Shown: one piece after another, positions 17,302 to 25,335 of the stretch
Position numbering within the stretch: the first letter of the stretch is position 1
Layout of the letters: each line of letters opens with the position of its first letter
Assembly (NCBI GenBank): GCA_902775135.1
Contig: CACYKY010000021.1
Span: 1 to 35,147 of the forward strand
Reading direction: 5' to 3'
DNA from: an uncultured Bacteroidota bacterium
GTDB lineage: Bacteria; Bacteroidota; Bacteroidia; Bacteroidales; P3
Length of the DNA: 35,147 nt
Made by a program: the position numbers and the translations under genes
Notes under the pieces: generated by a model
Databases searched by the model: none
What the model saw: only the letters and a program-made list of their open reading frames with translations
Told to the model about the DNA's origin: nothing

Positions 17302-17823
17302 TTATTGGATTTTCTTACAGTGATGCCATCTTTCCTCCACCCTGGTGTAGGGTGAGGTGTATCCTACGTAGTGCTGAAAGTTTTCCGCAACGGTTTTCTC
17401 ATAGACAACCATGCTCCTGTCCTCGATATCCTGAATGGCGTAGGTTGTGGTCCAGGTGGCTTTCGTACTTTCGGTTGCCATTATTGTTATGACACCCCCG
17501 TTGCCGTCAATGGAGTAAGTGAAGTATATAGTGTCGATACCATTATTATCGGGGTCGGAAAACCATTCATCGATAATCATTCCGGTATTATCATCGTTGA
17601 AAACGAATTTCATGTTGGAAGCACCGTCCAGCTCATCCATCGTGCCACCGCTACTGTAGTTGTACGATTCGTCCGGACAGCCGGAATAAGCCCAGTAGTA
17701 GGCAACTCTTTGCCACGAACCGAGGATGTTTTCACTCCCGTCTTTCGAACAACCGGATAAGCAGAATGCGCCGCCGCATGTGAGCATGGCCGCTAAGGTA
17801 AGGATGATGTTCTTTCTTTTCAT
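17302..17823 (-). CDS. Lipocalin-like small lipoprotein
   Basis: A 173-residue lipoprotein with lipobox LSGC (Cys25). After it, the segment ILGSWQRVAYYW and a series of short strands with the later FTYSIDGNGGVITIMATES fit the lipocalin-like/beta-barrel lipoproteins common in Bacteroidales (the 'GxW' start is typical). Function is unknown. First gene of a three-gene minus-strand operon and served by the promoter at 17858-17889. Confidence 0.78.
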   Translation of the reverse strand: MKRKNIILTLAAMLTCGGAFCLSGCSKDGSENILGSWQRVAYYWAYSGCPDESYNYSSGGTMDELDGASNMKFVFNDDNTGMIIDEWFSDPDNNGIDTIYFTYSIDGNGGVITIMATESTKATWTTTYAIQDIEDRSMVVYEKTVAENFQHYVGYTSPYTRVEERWHHCKKIQ

Positions 17824-17857
17824 ATCGTTATGCTTTTTAGTGCTCCCAATTGCGCTG

Positions 17858-17889
17858 CAAAGATACGCATTTCCGCCGACATGACAAAA
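17858..17889 (-). promoter_or_regulatory. Promoter of the lipocalin-pepC operon
   Basis: On the minus strand the -7 box TATCTTTG (17858-17865) matches TAnnTTTG and TTTTG (17885-17889) lies 19 bp upstream as a -33 element. The start codon at 17823 is about 35 bp downstream. Confidence 0.75.
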
Positions 17890-18003
17890 TATTTTTCTTC
17901 GTGCCTATGGGCAGGTGCTTGTCCGCCGTGTGCTCTAGTGGCGATGAGAGACCCTTTGCCAAAAGGTTTTCATTTGATAAAAACACAGGTGTCTCCCTAT
18001 CAA

Positions 18004-18053
18004 CTCCCACCCAAGTCCTACCATGGTGGGAGATGGTAGGGGGATGGTAGGGT
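18004..18053 (+). repeat. Structured segment with nested complementary blocks and an 11-bp direct repeat
   Basis: CTCCCACC (18004-18011) is complementary to GGTGGGAG (18025-18032). CTACCAT (18018-18024) is complementary to ATGGTAG, present twice (18033-18039, 18044-18050) within an 11-bp direct repeat GATGGTAGGGG/GATGGTAGGGT (18032-18053). The two pairings are interlocked, so either alternative hairpins or, using the second ATGGTAG copy, an H-type pseudoknot could form. Whether it is transcribed is not known. Confidence 0.6.
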
Positions 18054-18170
18054 AGAGGTGAGGCGATTTTGATATTTTGACCTTTCTTGGAGGGTGGGCA
18101 GAGGGTGGTCGGGATGGGGAGTATGAACAGGTGGTGGAAAAATATTTTACAATAATAGAAAAAAAATGTG

Positions 18171-18178
18171 TAACTTTG
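18171..18178 (+). promoter_or_regulatory. -7 box of the acyltransferase-purL operon
   Basis: TAACTTTG matches TAnnTTTG and lies only 8 bp before the ATG at 18187. Transcription would begin within a few bases of the start codon, giving a leaderless or nearly leaderless message. A -33 element is weak (TTTT near 18145-18148). Confidence 0.65.
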
Positions 18179-18186
18179 CACTCGCA

Positions 18187-18777
18187 ATGAAAAAGATTTG
18201 GATACTCATAGCAAAGATAGGCGGATGGAAGTTCATCCTGCCGGAGAAAGGGTCGAGACCCGAGTTGGAACGTTGTGTGTTTGCCACAGCACCCCATACG
18301 TCAGTGGCTGATTATTTGGTAGGTACGGCCTATTTGTGGCAGCTCGGCGTCAATGGGCATATATTCATCAAGAAGGAGTTTTTCTGGGGCCCGTTGGGGC
18401 CGCTGCTGCGCCATCTGGGAGCCATCAGCATAGATCGCGGGAACCGCAAGAACGATATGGTGGGTGCCGCCGTGAGAGAATTTGCCAAGGGAGGGAGCTT
18501 TGCTTTGGCCATCACGCCTGAAGGGACGCGCAAGCCCACGAAGCGGTGGAAACGCGGATTTTGGGAGATAGCCCATCAGGCGGGGGTGCCGATAGTGCCA
18601 GCGTACCTCGACTTCGGCAAGCGCGAGGTGCGCATCGGCGAGGCCATCTGGACCACCGACGACCCCGAGGCCGACATACTGAAAATCCGCAGCCTCTACC
18701 GCAAGGAGATGGCCAAGCATCCGGAACAATTCATTGAAGTTGACGGCGCGAGCACCGTCCCACAAGACGAAAAATAA
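18187..18777 (+). CDS. Lysophospholipid/1-acyl-glycerol-3-phosphate acyltransferase family protein
   Basis: A 196-residue PlsC-like acyltransferase. It has the catalytic HX4D motif (HTSVAD), the acceptor-binding block ITPEGTRKPTKRWKRGF and a short N-terminal hydrophobic helix (KKIWILIAKIGGWKF), as in the short Bacteroidota members. It would transfer an acyl chain to a lysophospholipid or related acceptor at the inner membrane; the exact acceptor is not clear. An in-frame ATG at 18166 overlaps the promoter, so ATG 18187 (MKKIWIL) is preferred. It is the first gene of a seven-gene run and purL begins 17 bp downstream. Confidence 0.9.
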   Translation: MKKIWILIAKIGGWKFILPEKGSRPELERCVFATAPHTSVADYLVGTAYLWQLGVNGHIFIKKEFFWGPLGPLLRHLGAISIDRGNRKNDMVGAAVREFAKGGSFALAITPEGTRKPTKRWKRGFWEIAHQAGVPIVPAYLDFGKREVRIGEAIWTTDDPEADILKIRSLYRKEMAKHPEQFIEVDGASTVPQDEK

Positions 18778-18794
18778 GAAAAAAGATAAAATAT

Positions 18795-21700
18795 ATGGTT
18801 AGAAGAATCTTTGTTGAAAAGAAACCGGCCTTTGCCGTGAAGGCGAAGGAGTTGAAGAACGAGATGAGCGAGTACCTCGGCATCGAGGCCGAGGATGTCC
18901 GCGTGCTCATACGCTATGACATTGAGAATGTGAGCGACGAGACCTTTGGCAAAGCCAAGGGCACCGTCTTCAGCGAGCCGCCGGTAGACGACCTCTATGA
19001 GGAGGAATTCCCCCACAAGGAGAACGACTACTGCTTCACGGTGGAGTACCTGCCGGGCCAGTTTGACCAGCGAGCGGACAGTGCCGAGCAATGCGTGTGC
19101 CTGCTCAACGACGCCGAGCATCCCATCATCAAGAGTGCCACCACGTATGTCATTTCCGGAGTGGAAAGAGGAAAGTGGAAAGAGGAAAGTGAGTGGCAAG
19201 AGGCTGTTATGAAGCATTGCGTGAACCCTGTGGACAGCCGGGTGGCCGACGAGGCCAAGCCCGAGACCCTCGAGGACCATTTCGACGAGCCTGCCGACGT
19301 CATCGTGTTTGACGGCTTTGCGGCAATGCCCGAGGCCCAGTTGAAAGAACTCTATGGCAGCCTTGGATTGGCTATGACCTTTGCCGACTTCAAGCACATC
19401 CAGCGCTACTTCCACGACGAAGAGCATCGCGACCCGACGATGACGGAGATACGCGTGCTTGACACCTACTGGAGCGACCACTGCCGCCACACCACCTTCG
19501 CCACCGAGCTGAAGGACGTGAAGTTTGACGACGGCTACTACCGCCCCCTTATCGAAGGCGCCTTCCAGCAGTATCTGAAGGACCACAAGGAACAGTATGT
19601 GGGCCGGGACGACAAATATGTATGCCTAATGGACATCGGCACGCTGGCTGCCAAGCGCATCAAGAAGATGGGGCTGCTTGCCGACCAGGAACCCAGCGAC
19701 GAGATCAACGCCTGCTCCATCGTGGTGCCGGTGGTGATTGACGGCAACGAGGAGGAATGGCTCATCAACTTCAAGAACGAGACCCACAACCACCCGACGG
19801 AGATTGAGCCCTTTGGCGGAGCCGCCACCTGCCTGGGAGGCTGCATCCGTGACCCGCTTTCGGGCCGCACCTACGTGTATCAGGCCATGCGAGTGACGGG
19901 CGCTGCCGACCCCACGAAGCCGCTCGGCGAGACCTTGCCCGGCAAGCTGCCGCAGCGCAAGATAGTCACCACCGCCGCCCACGGCTACAGCAGCTACGGC
20001 AACCAGATTGGCTTGGCCACGGGCTTGGTGAACGAGGTGTATCACCCCAACTATGTGGCCAAACGCATGGAGATTGGCGCCGTCATAGCTGCTGCCCCGC
20101 GGCGAGCTGTGAAGCGCCTGACCTCGGATCCCGGCGACATCATCATCCTGCTTGGAGGCCGCACGGGCCGCGACGGTATCGGAGGTGCTACGGGTGCCTC
20201 GAAGAGCCATACAACGAAATCGTTGACCACCTGCGGTGCTGAGGTGCAGAAGGGCAATGCCCCCACCGAGCGCAAGATACAGCGCCTGTTCCGCAGGGAG
20301 GAGGTCTCCTCGCTGATCAAGAAATGCAACGACTTCGGTGCCGGCGGTGTCAGCGTGGCTATCGGCGAGCTGGCCGACGGACTGCAGATCAACCTGGACA
20401 AAGTGCCGAAGAAATATGCCGGCCTTGACGGCACGGAGCTGGCCATCAGCGAGAGTCAGGAGCGAATGGCCGTTGTGGTGGACCCGAAGGATGTGGACAT
20501 GATGCTGAAATATGCCGACGAGGAGAACCTCGAGGCTACGGTTGTGGCCACCGTCACCAAGGAGCCGCGCATGGTCATCAGCTGGAGAGGCAAGGAGGTG
20601 GTCAACCTCAGCCGCCGCTTCATCGACACCAACGGTGCCCACCAAGAGACGACGGTCTCTGTCACTATGCCCATTAAGCCCATTGAGCCCACTCAGCCCA
20701 ACAACACCAAGGACCTCTGGCTGCAGACCCTCGCCGACCTCAACGTCTGCTCGCAGAAGGGCCTCGTGGAGATGTTTGACAGTTCGATAGGTGCGGGCAG
20801 TGTGGTGATGCCCTATGGTGGCAAATACCAGCTCACGCCCACGCAGAGCATGATTGGCAAGCTGCCGCTGCTCGACGGCAAGTGCGACACCGTCACCATC
20901 ATGAGCTATGGGATGGACCCCTACCAGATGAGCTGGAGCCCGTTCCACGGAGCCGCATACGCTGTGCTGAACAGTGTGGCCAAGGTGGCCGCCGCCGGCG
21001 GCGACGCCAGCAAGGTGCGCCTGACCTTCCAGGAATACTTTAAGAAACTGGGCAACGACCCCTACCGCTGGGGCGAGCCTTTCGCCGCCTTGCTGGGTGC
21101 CTACAATGCCCAGATGGGCCTCAAGTTGCCTGCCATTGGAGGCAAAGACTCCATGAGCGGCACCTTCAACGACATCGACGTGCCTCCGACGCTGTGCAGC
21201 TTCGCCGTAGGCATCAGCGACCTGCAGCATGTCGTTAACCCCGAGTTGAAGAAAGCCGGCCACCGACTGGTGCTGCTGGATGTGAAGCAGGCCGACTACG
21301 GCATGCCCGACTATGAGGATGCCCTTGGCCAGTATGCCGCCTTGCGCAAAGCCATCGAGGCCGGGAAAGTGTGCAGCACCTATGTCATAGGATTTGGCGG
21401 AATTGTTGAGGCTGTCAGCAAGATGGCCTTCGGAAACAAGCTTGGAGTGAAACTGAGCGGCGTGAAAGCGGAAGAACTCACCGCCAAGAACTACGGCAAC
21501 ATCGTTGTGGAGGTGGCCAGCAGCGAGGGGCTGCCTTTCCGCTGCAAGGAGATAGGCGAGGTTAGCGCCAACGGCATGTTTGAGGTGAACGGAGACCAGG
21601 TGAGCGTTGAGGAAGCCCTCGGCGCCTGGCAGAAGACCCTCGAAGGCGTATTCCCCACCCGCACCGCCGGAGCCGACGCCCAGAAAGCCCTCAAGGACGC

Positions 21701-22550
21701 TGACGGCGTCAAGGACTACAAGGACATCCACCTCTGCTCGCACAAGGTGGCCAAGCCGCATGTCTTCATCCCGGCATTCCCGGGCACCAACTGCGAGTAT
21801 GACTCGGCCCGCGCCTTCAACCGCGCCGGTGCTGAGAGCGAGATCATCGTCTTCCGCAACCAGAACGGGCAGCAGATCCGCGAGAGTGTGGACGCCTATG
21901 TCGAGGCCATCAAGCGCAGCCAGATCGTGATGATACCCGGCGGCTTCAGCGCCGGCGACGAACCCGAAGGCAGCGCCAAATTCATCACCAGCGTATTCCG
22001 CAACCCGAGGATTGCCGACGCCGTGATGGAACTCCTCAACAAGCGCGACGGACTGATGCTGGGTATCTGCAACGGATTCCAGGCGCTGGTGAAACTGGGC
22101 CTTGTGCCCTACGGCGAGATACGTCCGCAGGCTGCCGACGCCCCCACGCTGACCTTCAACACCATTGGTCGCCACCAGAGCAAGATGGCCTACACGCGCG
22201 TAGCCAGCAACCTCAGCCCCTGGCTGCGGAAAGCCGAGCTTGGCGCCACCTACGTCATCCCCATCTCGCACGGCGAAGGCCGCTTTGTGGCACCGCAGGA
22301 ATGGATAGACCGACTGTTTGCCAACGGACAGGTGGCCACGCAGTATGTGGACCTCGAAGGCAACCCCACGATGGACGAGGAGTACAACATGAACGGCTCG
22401 TATATGGCCATTGAGGGTATCACCAGTCCCGACGGGCGCGTGTTTGGCAAGATGGGACACAGCGAGCGCCGCAGCAAGGGCAGCGCCATGAACATCTACG
22501 GCAACGACGACCAGCAGATATTCGAGAGCGGCGTGCAATATTTCAAATAA
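18795..22550 (+). CDS. purL: Phosphoribosylformylglycinamidine synthase, single-chain type
   Basis: PurL (FGAM synthase) converts FGAR, glutamine and ATP to FGAM in cytosolic purine synthesis. The 1251-residue product is the large single-chain form: an N-terminal domain, two AIR-synthase-type halves (NETHNHPTEIEPFGGAATCLGG; GGKDSMSGTF) and a C-terminal glutamine amidotransferase domain with nucleophile Cys1092 (LGICNGFQAL) and His1159 (SHGEGRF). Two repeat patches lie in frame: heptamers at 19163-19190 (encoding ERGKWKEES) and nonamers at 20670-20705 (encoding PIKPIEPTQPNN), both in positions that look like linkers. It follows the acyltransferase by 17 bp. Confidence 0.97.
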   Translation: MVRRIFVEKKPAFAVKAKELKNEMSEYLGIEAEDVRVLIRYDIENVSDETFGKAKGTVFSEPPVDDLYEEEFPHKENDYCFTVEYLPGQFDQRADSAEQCVCLLNDAEHPIIKSATTYVISGVERGKWKEESEWQEAVMKHCVNPVDSRVADEAKPETLEDHFDEPADVIVFDGFAAMPEAQLKELYGSLGLAMTFADFKHIQRYFHDEEHRDPTMTEIRVLDTYWSDHCRHTTFATELKDVKFDDGYYRPLIEGAFQQYLKDHKEQYVGRDDKYVCLMDIGTLAAKRIKKMGLLADQEPSDEINACSIVVPVVIDGNEEEWLINFKNETHNHPTEIEPFGGAATCLGGCIRDPLSGRTYVYQAMRVTGAADPTKPLGETLPGKLPQRKIVTTAAHGYSSYGNQIGLATGLVNEVYHPNYVAKRMEIGAVIAAAPRRAVKRLTSDPGDIIILLGGRTGRDGIGGATGASKSHTTKSLTTCGAEVQKGNAPTERKIQRLFRREEVSSLIKKCNDFGAGGVSVAIGELADGLQINLDKVPKKYAGLDGTELAISESQERMAVVVDPKDVDMMLKYADEENLEATVVATVTKEPRMVISWRGKEVVNLSRRFIDTNGAHQETTVSVTMPIKPIEPTQPNNTKDLWLQTLADLNVCSQKGLVEMFDSSIGAGSVVMPYGGKYQLTPTQSMIGKLPLLDGKCDTVTIMSYGMDPYQMSWSPFHGAAYAVLNSVAKVAAAGGDASKVRLTFQEYFKKLGNDPYRWGEPFAALLGAYNAQMGLKLPAIGGKDSMSGTFNDIDVPPTLCSFAVGISDLQHVVNPELKKAGHRLVLLDVKQADYGMPDYEDALGQYAALRKAIEAGKVCSTYVIGFGGIVEAVSKMAFGNKLGVKLSGVKAEELTAKNYGNIVVEVASSEGLPFRCKEIGEVSANGMFEVNGDQVSVEEALGAWQKTLEGVFPTRTAGADAQKALKDADGVKDYKDIHLCSHKVAKPHVFIPAFPGTNCEYDSARAFNRAGAESEIIVFRNQNGQQIRESVDAYVEAIKRSQIVMIPGGFSAGDEPEGSAKFITSVFRNPRIADAVMELLNKRDGLMLGICNGFQALVKLGLVPYGEIRPQAADAPTLTFNTIGRHQSKMAYTRVASNLSPWLRKAELGATYVIPISHGEGRFVAPQEWIDRLFANGQVATQYVDLEGNPTMDEEYNMNGSYMAIEGITSPDGRVFGKMGHSERRSKGSAMNIYGNDDQQIFESGVQYFK
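19163..19190 (+). repeat. In-frame heptamer repeat patch inside purL
   Basis: Four exact or near-exact 7-mers alternate: GGAAAGA (19163), GGAAAGT (19170), GGAAAGA (19177), GGAAAGT (19184-19190). They encode the charged stretch ERGKWKEES between VISGV and the helix containing EAVMKHCVNPV. The unit is the same as in the ileS patch. Confidence 0.85.
20670..20705 (+). repeat. In-frame nonamer repeat patch inside purL
   Basis: Four 9-bp units in codon register: CCCATTAAG (20670), CCCATTGAG (20679), CCCACTCAG (20688), CCCAACAAC (20697-20705), encoding PIK-PIE-PTQ-PNN in a linker before KDLWLQTLADLNVCS. The unit resembles the intergenic nonamers at 14819-14854. Confidence 0.85.
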
Positions 22551-22632
22551 GAAAACGGCGTACGCCAGCTGAAAAGATCGAGGTGGGAGCGTCCCCGAAG
22601 GAACTCCTACCTTCTATGGAAAAGAGAGAATA
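22551..22632 (+). other. purL-TfoX spacer with palindrome and hairpin
   Basis: The 82-bp spacer holds a perfect 10-bp palindrome GGCGTACGCC (22557-22566) and a 9-bp stem with one G-T pair (AGGTGGGAG 22581-22589, CTCCTACCT 22604-22612). No T-run follows, so it does not look like an intrinsic terminator. It could be an mRNA processing or attenuation structure. Confidence 0.5.
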
Positions 22633-22956
22633 ATGGCAAGCAATCCGGATTTTGTACAATATATTGTGGACCAATGTGGAGGAGCGGGCTGCATCGAGGC
22701 GAGAAAGATGTTTGGCGACTGGTGCCTCTATTGCAACGGGAAGCCTTTTGGCATGGTGAGTGACAACGGCTTCTATGTGAAGCCCACGGAGGCGGGCAAA
22801 ACCCTATTGCGAAATGTGGACATGCGACCGCCTTACGAGGGAGCGAAGCCTTATTTCTATATTGAGGATGTGGACGACCACGACTACGTGGCGACCCTAG
22901 TGAAGGCCACATGTGCTGCATTGCCGGAACCCAAACCAAAGAAGAAAAAGCAATGA
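22633..22956 (+). CDS. TfoX N-terminal-domain protein
   Basis: A 107-residue stand-alone TfoX/Sxy N-terminal domain: EARKMFGDWCLYCNGKPFGMVSDNGFYVKPTEAG is the family core and the C-terminal helix is followed by a Lys-rich tail (PKPKKKKQ). In gammaproteobacteria the full-length TfoX/Sxy activates competence with CRP, but single-domain members such as this are uncharacterised and no DNA-binding C-terminal domain is present. The stop overlaps the start of the next gene as ATGA (22953-22956), implying translational coupling. Confidence 0.88.
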   Translation: MASNPDFVQYIVDQCGGAGCIEARKMFGDWCLYCNGKPFGMVSDNGFYVKPTEAGKTLLRNVDMRPPYEGAKPYFYIEDVDDHDYVATLVKATCAALPEPKPKKKKQ

Positions 22957-23183
22957 CGCAGGACGAGAAATGGATGGCACGATACCAAGAATATGCCAAC
23001 TTCATCAAGGACAACGGGCGTTGCCCGTCGAAGCATTTTGAGGCAGAACATCAACTGCATTCGTGGTGGAAGAATAACCGCAAGTTGCTGAACGCAGGGA
23101 AGATGAAGATGAAACGGCGGGAGATGTTCGAGAAGTTGGTTTTGCTGGCGGAAAGCCATCGACACATCAACCAATATCGGTAA
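22953..23183 (+). CDS. Small protein with a helicase-associated-like domain
   Basis: 76 residues from ATG 22953. The pattern W..RYQEYANFIKDNGRCPS...E..LHSWWKNNRKLLNAGKM...R..MFEKLV resembles one copy of the helicase-associated (HA) three-helix domain, which is found at the ends of some helicases and as repeats in Bacteroidota and plant proteins. The conserved Trp and NRK positions are present. It may bind nucleic acid, but this is inference. Translation is coupled to the TfoX_N gene by a 4-bp ATGA overlap. An upstream start at 22911 would lie inside that gene. Confidence 0.75.
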   Translation: MTQDEKWMARYQEYANFIKDNGRCPSKHFEAEHQLHSWWKNNRKLLNAGKMKMKRREMFEKLVLLAESHRHINQYR

Positions 23184-23189
23184 AAAAAA

Positions 23190-24050
23190 ATGAAACTCAA
23201 AAATGACCAAATAGCCATCGAGGTCTCTTCCCACGGGGCAGAGCTGCTGAGCCTGCAGAAGGCGGGACGGGAGTACCTGTGGAATGGCGATGGCGCCTAC
23301 TGGAACCGTCATGCACCGATATTGTTTCCCGCGGTGGGCAAACCGTTTGAGAACACTGTGCGTATCGACGGCAAGGCTCGCACCATGAAACAACATGGCT
23401 TTGCCCGCGACAGGGAGTTTGAAGAGGTGGGTTGCGGGAGAATGCGGATGGTTGGCGAAGGCCAACTGGAAGAATACCCCTATCGGTTTGAACTGGAAGT
23501 TGCCTATCGCATTGAGGCCAACACGGTGGAGGTTGGCTGGACGGTGAGGAACATGGACAAGCGCGACATGCACTTCCAGATAGGAGCCCATCCGGGATTC
23601 ATGATGCCCGACTACGATGCCGGCGATGGCGTGCACGGATATGTGCGCTATCTCGACAGCAAGGGGCGTCCCGTAAGCCCTGTGATGGTCTCGGCGTTGG
23701 AGGACGGCAACCGGGTGCGGCGCCAGCCTGTTGCCATTCCCGCCAGTATGCCCATAGAAGCCGACACCTTCGCCCACGATGCCCTCATCTTCGAGGAGGG
23801 GCAGGTGGCGCAGGCCGTACTGTGCGACAAGGAGGGACGCCCTGTGCTGAGTGTAGGCTGCCCGCAGGCCGAAGCCTTCGGCGTATGGGCCCCGCACAAA
23901 GAGGGATGCCCCTTCGTCTGCCTGGAACCCTGGTGCGGAATCTGCGACGAGAAAGGCTTTGCCGGCGACATTGCCGACCGGACCTACATCCACCGGCTGG
24001 CTCCCGGCGAGCAATACCGATTCACTTATACCATAAAACTAATACAATAA
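23190..24050 (+). CDS. Aldose 1-epimerase family protein (LacX-like)
   Basis: A 286-residue cytosolic protein of the galactose-mutarotase fold. Likely active-site residues are His in KQHGFARD, His in IGAHPGF and Glu in VCLEPWCG, with the N-terminal pattern HGAELLSLQKAGREYLWNGD and HAPILFPAVG typical of the LacX/YihR-like branch. It would interconvert alpha and beta anomers of a hexose or phosphosugar; the exact sugar is not clear. It starts 6 bp after the HA-domain gene and ends 20 bp before the GTPase gene. Confidence 0.9.
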   Translation: MKLKNDQIAIEVSSHGAELLSLQKAGREYLWNGDGAYWNRHAPILFPAVGKPFENTVRIDGKARTMKQHGFARDREFEEVGCGRMRMVGEGQLEEYPYRFELEVAYRIEANTVEVGWTVRNMDKRDMHFQIGAHPGFMMPDYDAGDGVHGYVRYLDSKGRPVSPVMVSALEDGNRVRRQPVAIPASMPIEADTFAHDALIFEEGQVAQAVLCDKEGRPVLSVGCPQAEAFGVWAPHKEGCPFVCLEPWCGICDEKGFAGDIADRTYIHRLAPGEQYRFTYTIKLIQ

Positions 24051-24070
24051 CCCATAGTCATTTAATCATC

Positions 24071-25297
24071 ATGAACGCTACAACTACCCCCGTGCTGCTG
24101 CTCACCGGCTACCTTGGCAGCGGCAAGACAACATTGCTCAACCGAATCCTCAATAACCGACGTGGTATCAAGTTCGCCGTTATCGTCAACGACATCGGAG
24201 AGGTGAACATCGACGCCGACCTCATCGAGAAGGGAGGCGTAGTGAACCAGAAAGACGACAACCTTGTGGCCCTGCAGAATGGCTGCATCTGCTGCACGCT
24301 GAAGATGGACCTCGTGGAGCAACTGCGCGACATCATAGGTCAGCACCGTTTCGACTATATAGTCATCGAGGCTAGCGGCATCTGCGAGCCTGCCCCCATC
24401 GCGCAGACCATCTGCTCCATCCCCACGATGGGCCCCGAATACATCAAGGAGGGCATCCCTGTGGTGGACAGCATCGTCACCGTTGTCGACGCATTGCGTA
24501 TGAAGGACGAGTTTGGCAGCGGCAAGAACCTCCTCAAGCCCGGCTTGGCCGAGGACGACATTGAAAACCTTGTCATCCAGCAGATAGAGTTCTGCAACAT
24601 CATCCTCCTCAACAAAGCCTCCGAGGTGGCCCCCGACGAGTTGGGACGCATCCGTGAAATCATCCGCGCCATCCAGCCCAAGGCCGAGATCATCGATTGC
24701 GACTACTGCGACATCGACCTCGACAAGATACTCAACACCGGCATGTTCGATTTTGACCGAGTGGCCACTTCCGCCGCCTGGATAGACGAGATAGAGGGTC
24801 AGCATGACGATGATGACGATGAGGATTGCGTTAATGCGTTAATGCGTGAATGTGGGAGTGCTGACGCAGAAGAGGACCACGAACATCACCATCATCACGA
24901 CGACGAAGGCGAAGCCGAAGAATACGGCATCGGCACCTTTGTCTACTACCGTCGCGAGCCCATGAACATAGGCCGCTTCGATGAGTTTGTTGCCCGCCAT
25001 TGGCCTGCCGGCGTCATACGCGCCAAAGGCATCTGCTGGTTCCTTTCGGAACCCGACACCTGCTACCTCTTCGAGCAGGCCGGCAAACAGGTCTCCCTGC
25101 GCGACACCGGCCAGTGGTATGCCACCATGCCCGACGACGAACTCCTCGACTTCATGCGCAACAACCCCGGGCTCCAGCGCGACTGGGACGACACCTACGG
25201 CGACCGCATGCAGAAGCTCGTCTTCATTGGCCAGCACATGGACCGCGCCGCCATCACCGCCGCCCTCGACGAGTGCCTCTGCAAGACGGGATTCTGA
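24071..25297 (+). CDS. CobW/COG0523 G3E-family GTPase, probable metallochaperone
   Basis: A 408-residue GTPase from ATG 24071. It has Walker A GYLGSGKTT (13-21), the metal-binding GCICCTL motif (Cys72, Cys74, Cys75), ASGICEPAPIA and an NKAS guanine-specificity motif. A His/Asp/Glu-rich linker (EEDHEHHHHHDDEGEAEE) leads into a C-terminal CobW_C domain (FVYYRREPMNIGRFDEF, GICWFLSEP). Members deliver Zn or other divalent metals to client enzymes. The His-rich insert favours Zn or Ni/Co binding, but no Zur or B12 context is visible here. The downstream M20 dipeptidase is a plausible Zn client (inference). An octamer repeat patch at 24828-24859 sits just before the His-rich stretch. A longer upstream frame (to 23822) is a shadow of the epimerase. 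Confidence 0.92.
   Translation: MNATTTPVLLLTGYLGSGKTTLLNRILNNRRGIKFAVIVNDIGEVNIDADLIEKGGVVNQKDDNLVALQNGCICCTLKMDLVEQLRDIIGQHRFDYIVIEASGICEPAPIAQTICSIPTMGPEYIKEGIPVVDSIVTVVDALRMKDEFGSGKNLLKPGLAEDDIENLVIQQIEFCNIILLNKASEVAPDELGRIREIIRAIQPKAEIIDCDYCDIDLDKILNTGMFDFDRVATSAAWIDEIEGQHDDDDDEDCVNALMRECGSADAEEDHEHHHHHDDEGEAEEYGIGTFVYYRREPMNIGRFDEFVARHWPAGVIRAKGICWFLSEPDTCYLFEQAGKQVSLRDTGQWYATMPDDELLDFMRNNPGLQRDWDDTYGDRMQKLVFIGQHMDRAAITAALDECLCKTGF
24828..24859 (+). repeat. In-frame octamer repeat patch inside the CobW-family gene
   Basis: Four 8-bp units: GCGTTAAT (24828), GCGTTAAT (24836), GCGTGAAT (24844), GTGGGAGT (24852-24859). They encode CVNALMRECGSA in the linker between the GTPase domain and the His-rich segment. 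Confidence 0.8.
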
Positions 25298-25335
25298 TAC
25301 AATGTTGATCACTAAACACAAAAAACAGCATACCC

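Larger units (their letters stand above)
17824..18186. other. Divergent intergenic region with promoters and a structured G-rich segment
   Basis: This 363-bp gap separates the minus-strand lipoprotein operon from the plus-strand acyltransferase operon and carries a TAnnTTTG promoter at each end. Open frames across it have no protein-like pattern. The middle holds complementary blocks at 18004-18050 (see the repeat entry). Between 17890 and 18000 I see only a weak hairpin (GTTTT/AAAAC). Confidence 0.6.

Noticed and set aside
18018..18039. Pseudoknot using the first ATGGTAG copy
   Set aside because: Loop 3 would have zero nucleotides across an 8-bp stem, which is not sterically possible; only the second copy allows it.
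17837..18187. 116-residue minus-strand frame in the divergent gap
   Set aside because: It overlaps both promoters and has no protein-like pattern.
19626..22538. 970-residue minus-strand open frame
   Set aside because: Complete shadow of purL, with no domain pattern.
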